Below, in pieces: positions 9,676 through 19,057 of a DNA stretch of 64,000 nucleotides; within the stretch, counting starts at the first letter, position 1, and each line of letters begins with the position of its first letter. The stretch comes from Pseudomonas frederiksbergensis (GTDB lineage Bacteria > Pseudomonadota > Gammaproteobacteria > Pseudomonadales > Pseudomonadaceae). The position numbers and the translations under genes were made by a program. A model generated the notes under the pieces. That model was not told the DNA's origin. It did not search any database and saw only the letters and a program-made list of their open reading frames with translations. Location of the stretch: positions 248,001-312,000 of the forward strand of contig NZ_MOBR01000008.1 in NCBI RefSeq assembly GCF_003732705.1. The letters run 5' to 3'.

Positions 9676-10872
9676 TCATCCTTGGTGGTCGTTGTGAAGG
9701 GAGGAAATCAGGCGGATCTGTTCTTCGTAAGCCTGGGCGAAGTCGCGGGCCAACAGGCGTTCGCTCCAGTCATCGTCCTGGCGCAGGGCCTGGTGATAAC
9801 GCCCATAAGCTCTCCAGCGACTGCCGGAGGTGGCCAGGATCGGCTTGTTGTCGCGTTCGAAACGCAAGGTCAACTGCTCGGGCGAGAAGTGTTCCAGCGT
9901 GCCGCGAACCGCTGCGCGGCTGGCAGTCAGCAACGCCACCTGGTGCGCCTGCAAATCACGGAACGAACGGGCGATGGCCTGCTCGGCCGGCAACTGACCC
10001 GGTTTGTTCGGCTGCAGCAAAATGCCTAGCGCTTCACCGGCATCCACGGCGAATCGCAGCGGGTTTTTGTTGGTGCCCTGAACGATGGTCTGAGCCAGGC
10101 GCAGTTCGTTTTTCAGCTCGCTGCGGGTGCGCAGGCTCTGTTGCAAACCACCGACGCTTTGCTTGAGCAGACGCGCAGCGTTGAGGGCCAGGGCTTCGCG
10201 GGCGTCGTGGTCGACGCCTTTGAGGTCCACGCCCAAAGCGGCACCGAAGTGCTCCCAGAACCCTTCGCTTTGACGCTCGACGGCTTTCGGCGCCGGAGCG
10301 GGAGCAGGTTCGGCCGGGGCTTCGATCAGCTCCGGCACCATCAGGCTTTCCATGTCGATGCGCGCGTAGTCGGCCCGTTGACGGGTGTCCTCTGGCGCAT
10401 TGCGCGGGGAGATCAGTTCGTCGATTTCCGAGTACACGCGCTCTTGCTGGTCGAGGGCGTTCAGCGGGTCGAGGTCGAGGAACGCGTCGTCAGGAATGAT
10501 GCTGCCTGCGGCTTGCGGACGGCCGACTTCGACGTCGAAGGTCGCCGGGTCGCGGACCAGGCGCGCACGGATCTCGAAATCACCCAGCACGTAGGTGCTG
10601 CCGTGTTCGATACGCACCGCTTCGCCCTTGCGCAGGCGCGCGCCGCTCTGACCATCCTGGACACCGTTGCTGCTGGTGTCGGTCAGGAAGAAAGTGCCTT
10701 CGCGGTAGCTGATGTCCACATGGTGGTTGGACAGGTGACGCTTGCGGTCCGGAATGATCCAGTCGCAATCCTCGCCCCGGCCAATCACGCCACCGGCCTG
10801 TTTGAAGGTCTTCTGGCACAAATCCGTGGGCACGAACTGCTTGGTGTTCAGCATTTCGAAAACCAGTTCCAT
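9676..10872 (-). CDS. tagH: FHA-domain protein of the type VI cluster (Fha/TagH-like)
   Basis: This protein carries an N-terminal forkhead-associated domain, which reads phosphothreonine. Visible features are GGVIGRGEDCDWIIPD (FHA opening), LSNHHVDISY and DTSSNGV. The remainder, about 150-398, is the type VI-specific C-terminal region (FWEHFGAALGVDL). It is the likely target and partner of the Stk1/Stp1 pair three to five genes downstream. The start ATG at 10870-10872 is preceded by AAGGAG at 8-base spacing; an upstream in-frame alternative has no such site. It corresponds to fha2 of the P. aeruginosa H2 cluster. Confidence 0.92.
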   Translation of the reverse strand: MELVFEMLNTKQFVPTDLCQKTFKQAGGVIGRGEDCDWIIPDRKRHLSNHHVDISYREGTFFLTDTSSNGVQDGQSGARLRKGEAVRIEHGSTYVLGDFEIRARLVRDPATFDVEVGRPQAAGSIIPDDAFLDLDPLNALDQQERVYSEIDELISPRNAPEDTRQRADYARIDMESLMVPELIEAPAEPAPAPAPKAVERQSEGFWEHFGAALGVDLKGVDHDAREALALNAARLLKQSVGGLQQSLRTRSELKNELRLAQTIVQGTNKNPLRFAVDAGEALGILLQPNKPGQLPAEQAIARSFRDLQAHQVALLTASRAAVRGTLEHFSPEQLTLRFERDNKPILATSGSRWRAYGRYHQALRQDDDWSERLLARDFAQAYEEQIRLISSLHNDHQG

Positions 10873-10889
10873 GATGATGCTCCTTGCGG

Positions 10890-11030
10890 TCACTTGCCGC
10901 GATTGACCGCCTGCGGATCACCCAATGGGCGATAGGTGTTGTCGTTGAATTTGTAATTGCCGCTGCAGCCGCCGAGGCCGCATAGAACGACGAGGGTCAG
11001 CAGGACGGCTTGCCAGTGACGAACAGACAT
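10890..11030 (-). CDS. Small lipoprotein of the type VI cluster (orfX position)
   Basis: This is a 46-residue open frame that is easily missed. It starts at ATG 11028-11030 with GGAG about eight bases upstream. It encodes a short signal with lipobox LGGC (Cys at residue 22), then a 24-residue polar tail (GNYKFNDNTYRPLGDP). Its position between the sigma-54 activator and the FHA gene matches orfX (PA1664) of the P. aeruginosa H2 cluster, by memory of that gene order. The stop lies 17 bp before the FHA start. Its role is unknown; an envelope-assembly or signalling accessory is a guess. Confidence 0.8.
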   Translation of the reverse strand: MSVRHWQAVLLTLVVLCGLGGCSGNYKFNDNTYRPLGDPQAVNRGK

Positions 11031-11123
11031 CAGAGGGTCTCCATGGGTAGACAAAGCACAAAGCGCCGACCCTTTCGGGCGGCGCTGTTAGAAGCGAATA
11101 AGGTGAATCCAAGGGGGTTTTGC

Positions 11124-12644
11124 CTAGCCATCGAAATCACCCAGATTGATATTCAGGCGCCCGAGGCGATACAGCAGGGTGCGGCGTGGCAGCCCGAGTT
11201 CGCGGGCGGCCAGAGTTTGGTTGCCGTCGTTTTTGCGCAGGCAATCGAGCAGCAGACTGCGTTCGACCTGTTCCAGACGCTCGCGCAGGTTCAGGCCGCT
11301 GGTGTCTTCCGGCATGGTTTCCATGCGCAGGGAGAAATGCTCGGCCAGTAACTCGCCGCCCTCGCACAGCAACACCGCCCGTTCGACCAGGCCTTTGAGT
11401 TCCCGTACGTTGCCGGGGAAGTTGTAGCCGGCCAGGTGATCCAGCGCCGCATCGGACCAACGCACCGCGTCACGCTGCAAGAAGGCGCAGGCCTTTTCCG
11501 CGAAGTGCCGGGCCAGATCGAGAATGTCGCCTTCGCGTTGACGCAGGGCCGGCAACTCAATCGGGAATTGCGCGAGGCGGTAGTACAAGTCCTCGCGGAA
11601 TTTGCCTTCGCTGACCAGCACCGCCAAATCCCGGTGCGTCGCGGCAATGATGCGCACGTCGATTTTGTGGGTGTCGTTGGAACCCAGCGGACGAATCTCG
11701 CCTTCCTGCAAAACCCGCAGCAATTTGGCTTGCAGCGATAACGGCATGTCACCGATTTCATCGAGCAACAAGGTGCCGCCATTCGCCGCATCGAACAGCC
11801 CGGCGCGGTCGCGATCAGCGCCGGTGAAGGCGCCTTTGCGGTAGCCGAACAGTTCACTTTCCAGCAGGTTCTCGGGGAACGCCGCGCAGTTCTGCACGAT
11901 GAACGCCTGGGACCGGCGCGGGCCACAATCGTGAATCGCCCGGGCCACGACTTCCTTGCCGGTGCCGGTTTCGCCGCGCAACAGCACGGTGTACGGGCTG
12001 TGCAAGACTTTGCTGATCAACGAATACGTCTGGCGCATGGCCGAACTCTTGCCGATCAGCCCATAACCGCTGGCGCTCGGGACGCTGACCGGTGTCGGCA
12101 ATGACTCGCCCACGGGTCGACGCAAACGCTGCAACAGATGCAATTGCCCGAGCACGAACGACCCCAGTTGCCCGAGGGAATCGGCAAAGCCTTGCAAGTC
12201 GATATGCCGGTGGCTGGCGCACAGCAACAAGCCTTCAACGGCTTTGCGCTGATTGACCAGCGGCACACACAGCAGCGACTGCCAGGGCCTGACCTGGGGT
12301 GGCAGGAAACTGGTTTCGTGCAGGCTGCCGCTCAATTCACCCAGGCACACCACACGGTTCTGGCACAGCGCAAATTGCAGCAGTTGTTCACCGTTGAAAT
12401 CCGCCGGCAGGCTCGCCGCTTCCCGGGGTTGCAGGATGCCGTTGAGGCACTCGGCGTTCATTCCCAGGCACGTGTGAGTCGCGTCCAGCAGGTAGAGCTG
12501 GGTCAACTCACAACCACTGAGCTCGGCCAGACCGCGCACGAAGTCACCCAGCAGCGCAGCACCGTCCGCCGCCCGCGACAGGCTGGCGAACTGCGCCAGC
12601 AAGGCTTCGGCATAGACCAAGGGTTGCGGCACTTGAGTGAACAT
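11124..12644 (-). CDS. sfa2: Sigma-54-dependent activator of the type VI cluster (Sfa2-like)
   Basis: This is an enhancer-binding protein that would open sigma-54 promoters. Its 506 residues comprise a GAF-like N-terminal sensor (about 1-170), a AAA+ domain with Walker A GETGTGKE and the sigma-54 contact loop GAFTGA, and a Fis-type HTH at the C-terminus (NQTLAARELGLPRRTLLYRL). The ATG at 12644 follows GAGGT; the GTG three codons upstream is less well placed. Known homologues in H2-type clusters (sfa2, vasH) control hcp/vgrG or the cluster. I could not find a convincing -24/-12 promoter by eye upstream of tssA. Confidence 0.93.
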   Translation of the reverse strand: MFTQVPQPLVYAEALLAQFASLSRAADGAALLGDFVRGLAELSGCELTQLYLLDATHTCLGMNAECLNGILQPREAASLPADFNGEQLLQFALCQNRVVCLGELSGSLHETSFLPPQVRPWQSLLCVPLVNQRKAVEGLLLCASHRHIDLQGFADSLGQLGSFVLGQLHLLQRLRRPVGESLPTPVSVPSASGYGLIGKSSAMRQTYSLISKVLHSPYTVLLRGETGTGKEVVARAIHDCGPRRSQAFIVQNCAAFPENLLESELFGYRKGAFTGADRDRAGLFDAANGGTLLLDEIGDMPLSLQAKLLRVLQEGEIRPLGSNDTHKIDVRIIAATHRDLAVLVSEGKFREDLYYRLAQFPIELPALRQREGDILDLARHFAEKACAFLQRDAVRWSDAALDHLAGYNFPGNVRELKGLVERAVLLCEGGELLAEHFSLRMETMPEDTSGLNLRERLEQVERSLLLDCLRKNDGNQTLAARELGLPRRTLLYRLGRLNINLGDFDG

Positions 12645-12654
12645 CACACCCACC

Positions 12655-15309
12655 TCAGGCGAACTCGCAGATCACGCTGGCGTTGCCATCGAGCGTGGCG
12701 TGAACGCGCTTAAGGCTTTCACCGGTGGCCATCGCATCGAGCAAACGGTCGGCCACCAGCGGCAACACGTGCAGGTCCAGTAAGTGGTCGATCAGGCGCG
12801 CGCCGCTGTCGCTTTGGGTGCAGCGTTCGGACAAGTGATCGACGAGGTTCTGGCACCAGGTGAACTCCAGCTGACGACGGTTCAGGCGCTCGCCCAAACG
12901 ACCGAGTTTGATTTCGATCAGCTCGCGCAATACCGGGCCGCCGACCGGGAAGTAAGGGATCACGCGCATCCGCGCCAACAGCGCCGGTTTGAAGTGCTTG
13001 CTCAGCACCGGGCGAATGGTTTCTTCGAGCACTTCGGCGCTTGGCCGTTCGCCGTTTTCGCAGAGGTCGGCGATCAGGTCGCTGCCAAGGTTCGAGGTCA
13101 TCAGGATCAACGTGTTGCGGAAGTCGATCTCGCGCCCTTCCCCGTCGTTGGCCACGCCTTTGTCGAAGATTTGGTAGAACAGGTTAAGCACGTCCGGATC
13201 GGCTTTCTCGACTTCATCAAGCAACACGACGGAGTACGGTTTCTGCCGCACGGCTTCAGTGAGCATGCCGCCCTCGCCGTAGCCGACGTAGCCTGGCGGC
13301 GCGCCGATCAGGCGCGACACGGTGTGCTTTTCCTGGAACTCGGACATGTTGATGGTGGTGATAAAACGATCACCGCCGTACAGCAGATCCGCGAGGGCCA
13401 GGGCGGTTTCGGTCTTGCCGACGCCGCTCGGGCCGACCAGCAGGAACACGCCCACCGGGGCATCGGGTTTGTTCAGGCCGGCGGCGGTGGCGCGCATCGA
13501 GCGATCCAGTGCGTGTACCGCTTGTTCCTGACCACGGATGCGCACGCGCAGGTCGGTGGCAAAACTGGCAACCTTGGCGTTGTGCTCGCGGGCCAGTTGC
13601 GCCAACGGCACGCCAGTCCAGGCGCTGATCACTTCAGCCACCAGGCGCGGGCAGACTTCGAAGCTCACCAGACGTTCTTTGACTTGCAGTGCCGTCAGGG
13701 TTTTGTGGGTTTCGTTGAGTGCGGCTTCCAGGGCTTCGACGGTTTGAGTTTCGTCTACCGGCGCTTCAAGGGTTTCGATCACGGTGCCTTCGGCGTCTTC
13801 CTCAACCGTCACGGTTGGCTCGACGGCTACGGCGACCCGGGCCTTGGCCAGTTGCTGACGCAGGTCCAGCAGGCGCTCGGCCAGTTCTTTCTGTTCAGTC
13901 CACAGGGCTTCCAGCGCGACGCTTTCGTCTTCCGCTTCTTCCAGACGCGCTTCCAAAGCGTCCAGCGCTTCGTGATCGATCAACAGACCGGCCTCGGCAT
14001 CGCGGCGAAGGGCCTGGCGTTGGCGGCCACCTTCGGCCAGTTCACCCCGCAGACGCTCAAGGCTTTCCGGGGCAGCGGCGAGGCTGATGCGCACGCGGGC
14101 GCAGGCAGTGTCGAGTACGTCGACGGCCTTGTCCGGCAGCTGACGGCCGGCGAGGTAACGCGCCGACAATTCGGCAGCGGCGACAACAGCGTCATCGCGC
14201 AGGTAGATGCCGTGGCTCTTCTCGTAGACCTGGGCCAGGCCACGCAGGATGGTCACCGCTTCGCTGACGGTCGGTTCGTGCAGTTGCACCGGTTGGAAAC
14301 GACGGGCCAGGGCCGGGTCTTTTTCGAAGTATTTCTTGTACTCCGCCCACGTGGTCGCAGCGATGGTGCGCAACTCGCCACGGGCCAGGGCTGGTTTGAG
14401 CAGGTTGGCCGCGTCGGAACCGCCGGCATTGCCGCCCGCGCCGATCAATGTGTGGGCTTCGTCGATAAACAGGATGATCGGTTTTGGCGAGGCTTTGACT
14501 TCGTCGATCACGCCTTTGAGGCGACGTTCGAACTCACCTTTGACACTGGCACCGGCCTGCAACAGGCCCATGTCCAGCGACAACAACTCAACGCCTTTCA
14601 GGACTTGCGGCACTTCACCGGCAGCGATACGCGAAGCCAGGCCTTCAACGATGGCGGTTTTACCGACGCCGGCTTCACCGACCACAATCGGGTTGTTTTT
14701 GCGGCGACGGGCGAGGATGTCGATCATCTGGCGGATCGCGCCATCACGGCACAGCACCGGATCGAGTTTGCCGTCGCGGGCCTGTTGGGTCAGGTTGTGG
14801 GTGAAGCGCTCCAGCAGCGACTCGCCCGGCACGGCGGATTTGCCGGTGGCCGGTTGTTCTTTCTGGGACAAGGCAAATTCTTTCAGGCGCTCGATGTTCA
14901 GCTTGGCCAGTAATGCCTGGTAGCGACTGCCGGCGTAGCGCATCGGGTTGCGCAACAGCGCGAGGATCAGCGCCGCTTGCTCGACCTGGGTCTGGCCCAG
15001 TTCAAGGTTGGCCACCAGCAAAGCGTCTTGCAGCCATTGCACCAGTTCCGGGGCGAACACCGGGTTGCGCGAAGCGCTGTGCTCGACCCGCGATTGCAAC
15101 GCGGCGCTCAGTTCACCGGCATCCACTTCAGCATCCTGCAATGCGCGTGCGAGCAGGCCATTCGGACGCTCCAGCAAGCCCAGCAGCAGGTCTTCGACGA
15201 GGATCTTGCTGCCGCCACGGGCGACGCAGCGTTCGGCCGAACTTTCCAGGTCGCGACGGGTTTCGGCGTCCAGCGCCTGAATCAGTTGTTGCAGGTCTAC
15301 GTTGCTCAT
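12655..15309 (-). CDS. clpV: ClpV (TssH) type VI AAA+ ATPase
   Basis: ClpV disassembles the contracted TssB/TssC sheath for reuse. The 884 residues contain the Clp N-domain, a first AAA module with Walker A GEAGVGKT, a coiled middle domain (about 400-560, shorter than in ClpB), and a second AAA module with Walker A GPSGVGKT followed by the GYVGYGEGG loop. The stop is 10 bp before the activator start and the start is 14 bp after tssG, so it is within the operon. Confidence 0.96.
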   Translation of the reverse strand: MSNVDLQQLIQALDAETRRDLESSAERCVARGGSKILVEDLLLGLLERPNGLLARALQDAEVDAGELSAALQSRVEHSASRNPVFAPELVQWLQDALLVANLELGQTQVEQAALILALLRNPMRYAGSRYQALLAKLNIERLKEFALSQKEQPATGKSAVPGESLLERFTHNLTQQARDGKLDPVLCRDGAIRQMIDILARRRKNNPIVVGEAGVGKTAIVEGLASRIAAGEVPQVLKGVELLSLDMGLLQAGASVKGEFERRLKGVIDEVKASPKPIILFIDEAHTLIGAGGNAGGSDAANLLKPALARGELRTIAATTWAEYKKYFEKDPALARRFQPVQLHEPTVSEAVTILRGLAQVYEKSHGIYLRDDAVVAAAELSARYLAGRQLPDKAVDVLDTACARVRISLAAAPESLERLRGELAEGGRQRQALRRDAEAGLLIDHEALDALEARLEEAEDESVALEALWTEQKELAERLLDLRQQLAKARVAVAVEPTVTVEEDAEGTVIETLEAPVDETQTVEALEAALNETHKTLTALQVKERLVSFEVCPRLVAEVISAWTGVPLAQLAREHNAKVASFATDLRVRIRGQEQAVHALDRSMRATAAGLNKPDAPVGVFLLVGPSGVGKTETALALADLLYGGDRFITTINMSEFQEKHTVSRLIGAPPGYVGYGEGGMLTEAVRQKPYSVVLLDEVEKADPDVLNLFYQIFDKGVANDGEGREIDFRNTLILMTSNLGSDLIADLCENGERPSAEVLEETIRPVLSKHFKPALLARMRVIPYFPVGGPVLRELIEIKLGRLGERLNRRQLEFTWCQNLVDHLSERCTQSDSGARLIDHLLDLHVLPLVADRLLDAMATGESLKRVHATLDGNASVICEFA

Positions 15310-15323
15310 TTAGTCATCTGTCC

Positions 15324-16331
15324 TTAATGAATTTTGCTGCCCAGGGTGACCACGCCGTCCGCTTTTTCGCGGCCGAGCCAACTGGTCCATCCCAGGCGAC
15401 AGGCGTTCTGCTCACCGATTCGCAGTTCGCGGATTTCTTCCTGGCGCAGCACCAGGCGAATGTCGTAATCAAGCGGGTCACGCAGGGTGAACCGCACCAG
15501 CGCACACAGCGGCTGGTAGCCGAAACCGATCGGCAGGAATTCGTGAAAGCGCAACCAGTCGAGTTCGCGGATGTGAATCCGGAATTTGCCGCTGCGGTCG
15601 CGCACGTGTTCGCCCAGCACCAGGTCTTCGCCGAGCGCGCTGTTGGCGCGGCCGAGACGATTGCGCTGCTCGTCGAGGATTTCCACGCGGCGTTCGATGC
15701 ACTGCTCGATGGTCAGTTCGGCGTGCTTGAAGTAGTACCGCAGCACCGCTTCGATCAGCGCCGCCGAGTGCGCCCGCAAGCTGAGCAGGCCGAGGTACGG
15801 CAGCAGGCGCTTCCAGTTCAGCTCCTGGGCCTTGCGGATCTCTTCGCCGCCCAGGCCAATCAGCGCGAACAGCTGCGCGGAGAAAGGGTCAAGCGCGCCA
15901 CTCTCGAAACTGGCGCGGTAGCGGTACTTGCGCCAGATCGGCAGCATCAGCCGTTGCAGGCGATGGTGGAACAGGTCAAGGAAGTTGCGCGTCGGGTTGC
16001 CGTCTTCGCTGTCGCCCAGGGCTTGTTCGCCATAAAACGCCGGCAGCGGCGAACCGGAACCGACCAGGCCGATCAGGTTGAAACGCATGCGCGCGCGCAG
16101 GTGCCCGTGCTCGGTGAAAAACTCCACGCGATCGACGTCACTGCCAGGGAAACCCAGGCTCGGGTTGGCCTGGAATTCCAGCTGATCGTACAAATCGTCC
16201 TGGCTCAGGTGCGGGTGGGCCTCGCGCAGCCGGTCAACCACCAGCAGCACGGCCTGAAACAGCGAGTACTCGCGTATTCCTCGGGTCAGTCCGCTTAAAG
16301 AAGCGGCTGAAGGCCCATACGTGGTGTCCAT
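15324..16331 (-). CDS. tssG: TssG type VI baseplate subunit
   Basis: TssG forms the baseplate wedge with TssE, TssF and TssK. The 335-residue protein has the usual TssG opening (YSLFQAVLLVVDRL) and the LDLFHHRLQRL segment. Its start at 16331 lies inside the 3' end of tssF, an overlap of 37 bp, and is preceded by GGGAGAGG, so it is probably the true start. Confidence 0.94.
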   Translation of the reverse strand: MDTTYGPSAASLSGLTRGIREYSLFQAVLLVVDRLREAHPHLSQDDLYDQLEFQANPSLGFPGSDVDRVEFFTEHGHLRARMRFNLIGLVGSGSPLPAFYGEQALGDSEDGNPTRNFLDLFHHRLQRLMLPIWRKYRYRASFESGALDPFSAQLFALIGLGGEEIRKAQELNWKRLLPYLGLLSLRAHSAALIEAVLRYYFKHAELTIEQCIERRVEILDEQRNRLGRANSALGEDLVLGEHVRDRSGKFRIHIRELDWLRFHEFLPIGFGYQPLCALVRFTLRDPLDYDIRLVLRQEEIRELRIGEQNACRLGWTSWLGREKADGVVTLGSKIH

Positions 16332-18082
16332 TGGTACACCTCTCCCTGTGTGCTTTTTACCCGCAGCTCGTGGTACGAATTGAGACTGGCGTAAAGCGCG
16401 AAAAACTCGTTAAGAACCGAAGCGAAAACGAACAGGTCGCCCTCGCCGATATACCCTTCCGGGTCGATGGTCAGCTCGGTGCGCAACCCGCGTACCGGCA
16501 ACCCTCGGTGCAATCTGTCGACGTGTTGGTGCTTGATCGACTTGAGCCCGCCCAGCAGGCGTTTGCTGACCTTTTCCGCGTGTTGGTCGTAGTAACGCGG
16601 CAGGTCGTAGGTTTCGAGAATCACCTTCAACGCGTTGACGTCGGCCAGGGACAAATAGTTGAGCGACATGTTGCTGATCAGCTTCCACAGGAAGTCGCGG
16701 TTCAGCGGCGGCGCATAACTCGGCGTGGCCGGGGTGATGTTGCGGAAACTCAGGAACTCCGGCGTTTCTTCGCAGGCCTGGCTGATGTCGCCGAGCTTGA
16801 GCTTGCGCGGCAGGTTCTGGTTGGTGCACATCAGCTCGATCGACAGGGTTTCGTGGGCTTCGGTGTGGCGGATGCCGAAGCTCAGGTAAGTGTCGAGGCC
16901 GTTGTGCAGCGAGGACGAACGCTGGCGGATGCTGTAGTGCGGACGGCTGTTGGGCACGTCGAAACTCGGGTCGTGCTCGAAGGATTCGAACGGCACATAT
17001 TCCTGATAACCGAGACCGCCCGGCTTCCAACCGGTGACGGTTTCCACGGAAAACACACCGCAGTTTTCCAGGTCGTATTCCGCTGGCAGCAGCAGGTATT
17101 CATCCTGTTTGCCGTCGAGGCGGATCGGCAATGCGTCGTGCTTGAACAGGTTGACGATGGGCGTGCAGTAGAGCTTCACGTTGTCCAGGGTCGGCCGCAG
17201 GCGCTGGATGCCGCTCTTGCGAATGTCGAAGCGCAACTCCAGACCGCGCACTTGCTTGAGGGTGTCTTCCGGCAGTGCCTTGAGCAGGTCCAGACCGTTG
17301 ATATCGACGAACAGGAATTTGTCCTGGAAGGCGAAATACTCTTGCAGGTAGCGGTAGCCACGGAAGGTGTTCAGCGGATAAGGAATCAACGCTTCTTCTT
17401 CGGCAAAACCCACCGGTTGCACGCGGTCGCCAGGCATCTTGAACGCCATCGGTGTGCCGTTGACGCCGTTGATAGGCTTGCCGGCGCCGTCCAGCGGGAT
17501 CAATTCGATGCCTTCCAAATTGCGCAACAGGCTCAAGTAAAGCATCTGACTGATGTAACGCTCGCCGGCGAAATGCAGACGCAAGCGGCTCAGCTCCAGC
17601 TCACCGAGGTGACCGTCGGCGCTCATCTCCAGGCGCAGGCTCAACAGCGAACCGTCACCCTTCACCGAGTAATTCAGCGCGGCCAAGTCCAGCGGCAAGA
17701 CTTCGGTCGGGTAGCAAGTGCGGAAGCGGCAACGCACGTCATCAATCGGCACGCTTTCCACTGGCGTGTCGCGCTCGACCATCAACGCAGGACCCGAACG
17801 TTTCAGCGGATCAAACTGCAAAATGCTGAACGCCGGCAGCGGCCGCATGTAGTTGGGCCACAGCAGATGCATCAGCGAATGGCTGAGCTCCGGCAACTCG
17901 TCATCAAGCTTCTGACGCAGGCGCCCGGTCAGGAAAGCAAAGCCCTCCAGCAACCGCTCCACGTCCGGATCCCGCCCAGCCTGACCCAGGAAAGGCGCCA
18001 ACGCCGGGCTACGCTCGGCGAATCGACGACCCAACTGGCGAAGTGCGGTGAGTTCGCTTTGGTAGTAGTGGTTAAAGGACAC
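16295..18082 (-). CDS. tssF: TssF type VI baseplate subunit
   Basis: TssF is the other large wedge component. It is 595 residues with the canonical N-terminus (FNHYYQSELTALRQLGRRFA) and the LMHLLWPNYMRPLPAFSI stretch seen in the family. It follows the inserted effector cassette rather than tssE directly; about 109 bp separate its start from the last cassette gene. It overlaps tssG by 37 bp. Confidence 0.95.
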   Translation of the reverse strand: MSFNHYYQSELTALRQLGRRFAERSPALAPFLGQAGRDPDVERLLEGFAFLTGRLRQKLDDELPELSHSLMHLLWPNYMRPLPAFSILQFDPLKRSGPALMVERDTPVESVPIDDVRCRFRTCYPTEVLPLDLAALNYSVKGDGSLLSLRLEMSADGHLGELELSRLRLHFAGERYISQMLYLSLLRNLEGIELIPLDGAGKPINGVNGTPMAFKMPGDRVQPVGFAEEEALIPYPLNTFRGYRYLQEYFAFQDKFLFVDINGLDLLKALPEDTLKQVRGLELRFDIRKSGIQRLRPTLDNVKLYCTPIVNLFKHDALPIRLDGKQDEYLLLPAEYDLENCGVFSVETVTGWKPGGLGYQEYVPFESFEHDPSFDVPNSRPHYSIRQRSSSLHNGLDTYLSFGIRHTEAHETLSIELMCTNQNLPRKLKLGDISQACEETPEFLSFRNITPATPSYAPPLNRDFLWKLISNMSLNYLSLADVNALKVILETYDLPRYYDQHAEKVSKRLLGGLKSIKHQHVDRLHRGLPVRGLRTELTIDPEGYIGEGDLFVFASVLNEFFALYASLNSYHELRVKSTQGEVYQWTPRMGLQPLL

Positions 18083-18191
18083 GGGTTACCTGCCTGGTAT
18101 TGAATCTCATGAAAAAACTGTCCTATAGAGCGCGACGGCTACAGCGAGTCTTTTGCTCAGCGGATGAATGACGAGGCAAGCACCGAACATA

Positions 18192-18614
18192 TCAGTCGTT
18201 TTCCAAATTCGTATAAGGCGTATTACTGATAAATACATTCAGCCAACTTTCTTTCCACTGCGGCATCGAAATCGTGAAGGTTTTAGCCTGCTGATCGAAA
18301 TCGATCCAGGAGATACCGACCTTTTGTTCGTTTTCAAACGGACGCATATCAAGGGACTGCATATCATATAAGGGCGTTCGGTAAACTTTCTGTGGATTTT
18401 GTTTGTCCGTGACTCGCAGATATGCCATTCCACCTAACATAAAAATTTTCTCAACTGGCACGTTCTGCATAACATAACGTCCCGAGGGGCTTTCCACAGA
18501 AACATCCGAGGGATAGTCCAACATTGCTTTTACACAATAGATCAGCATGGCAGCGAATACCGCCACAACAATCACGCCCCGTACAATCCATTTTTTTTGA
18601 GCGATGACTGTCAT
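18192..18614 (-). CDS. Candidate type VI immunity protein 2 (one membrane span)
   Basis: This is a 140-residue protein with a single N-terminal membrane segment (VRGVIVVAVFAAMLIYCV) followed by about 105 residues predicted to face the periplasm, including YRTPLYD and GISWIDF. The start at 18614 has GGGAG eight bases upstream. An in-frame GTG at 18716 would add 34 residues and overlap the preceding gene as GTGA, so that start is also possible. Location just after an effector and the periplasm-facing topology suggest immunity to a cell-wall toxin. I do not recognise the family with certainty, and the base composition is lower in GC than the T6SS core genes. Confidence 0.7.
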   Translation of the reverse strand: MTVIAQKKWIVRGVIVVAVFAAMLIYCVKAMLDYPSDVSVESPSGRYVMQNVPVEKIFMLGGMAYLRVTDKQNPQKVYRTPLYDMQSLDMRPFENEQKVGISWIDFDQQAKTFTISMPQWKESWLNVFISNTPYTNLEND

Positions 18615-18712
18615 TATTTTTTCTCCCACAGATGTATGACCACCGCCTATTCGTGACAGTCCCCTTTTTCCTGAAAAACTGAGATAGGAAATGGTAGAGG
18701 CTAAAATCACGA

Positions 18713-19057
18713 TCACTTCTCACCACCACGTTTTGCACTACACCAAGTCTTGAAGTTCAATCGATCAAAATCCTGACACCCATTAACCTTTGAAATAAAT
18801 ATATATGGAGAGGCTGACTCATAAGAAAAATAATAATAGTTTTCTGGATCCTGACCATAGACCCAATAGGATGTAGAACCTTGATTAATTTCGTAGGGCT
18901 CAAAAGAAAAAATTGAAGATTCAGCAGGAATGAAATTGACACGATCCATAGCCAACATCATCACGTTAGAAAAGAAGGTCGTCCACATGATGATCCCCGT
19001 TAATAAAATGCCGGTTGCCAACACCAAGACGGTAGAAATCGACATTTTATTTTTCAT
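18713..19057 (-). CDS. Candidate type VI immunity protein 1 (one membrane span)
   Basis: This is a 114-residue protein with one N-terminal membrane segment (STVLVLATGILLTGIIMW) and a soluble remainder likely exported to the periplasm, rich in Tyr, Ser and Phe. The ATG at 19055-19057 overlaps the last codons of the effector gene by 11 bp, the tight coupling typical of effector-immunity pairs. Stretches around 18780-18840 are strikingly AT-rich for this chromosome, which suggests recent acquisition. I recognise no family. It contains no type VI structural motif. Confidence 0.72.
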   Translation of the reverse strand: MKNKMSISTVLVLATGILLTGIIMWTTFFSNVMMLAMDRVNFIPAESSIFSFEPYEINQGSTSYWVYGQDPENYYYFSYESASPYIFISKVNGCQDFDRLNFKTWCSAKRGGEK

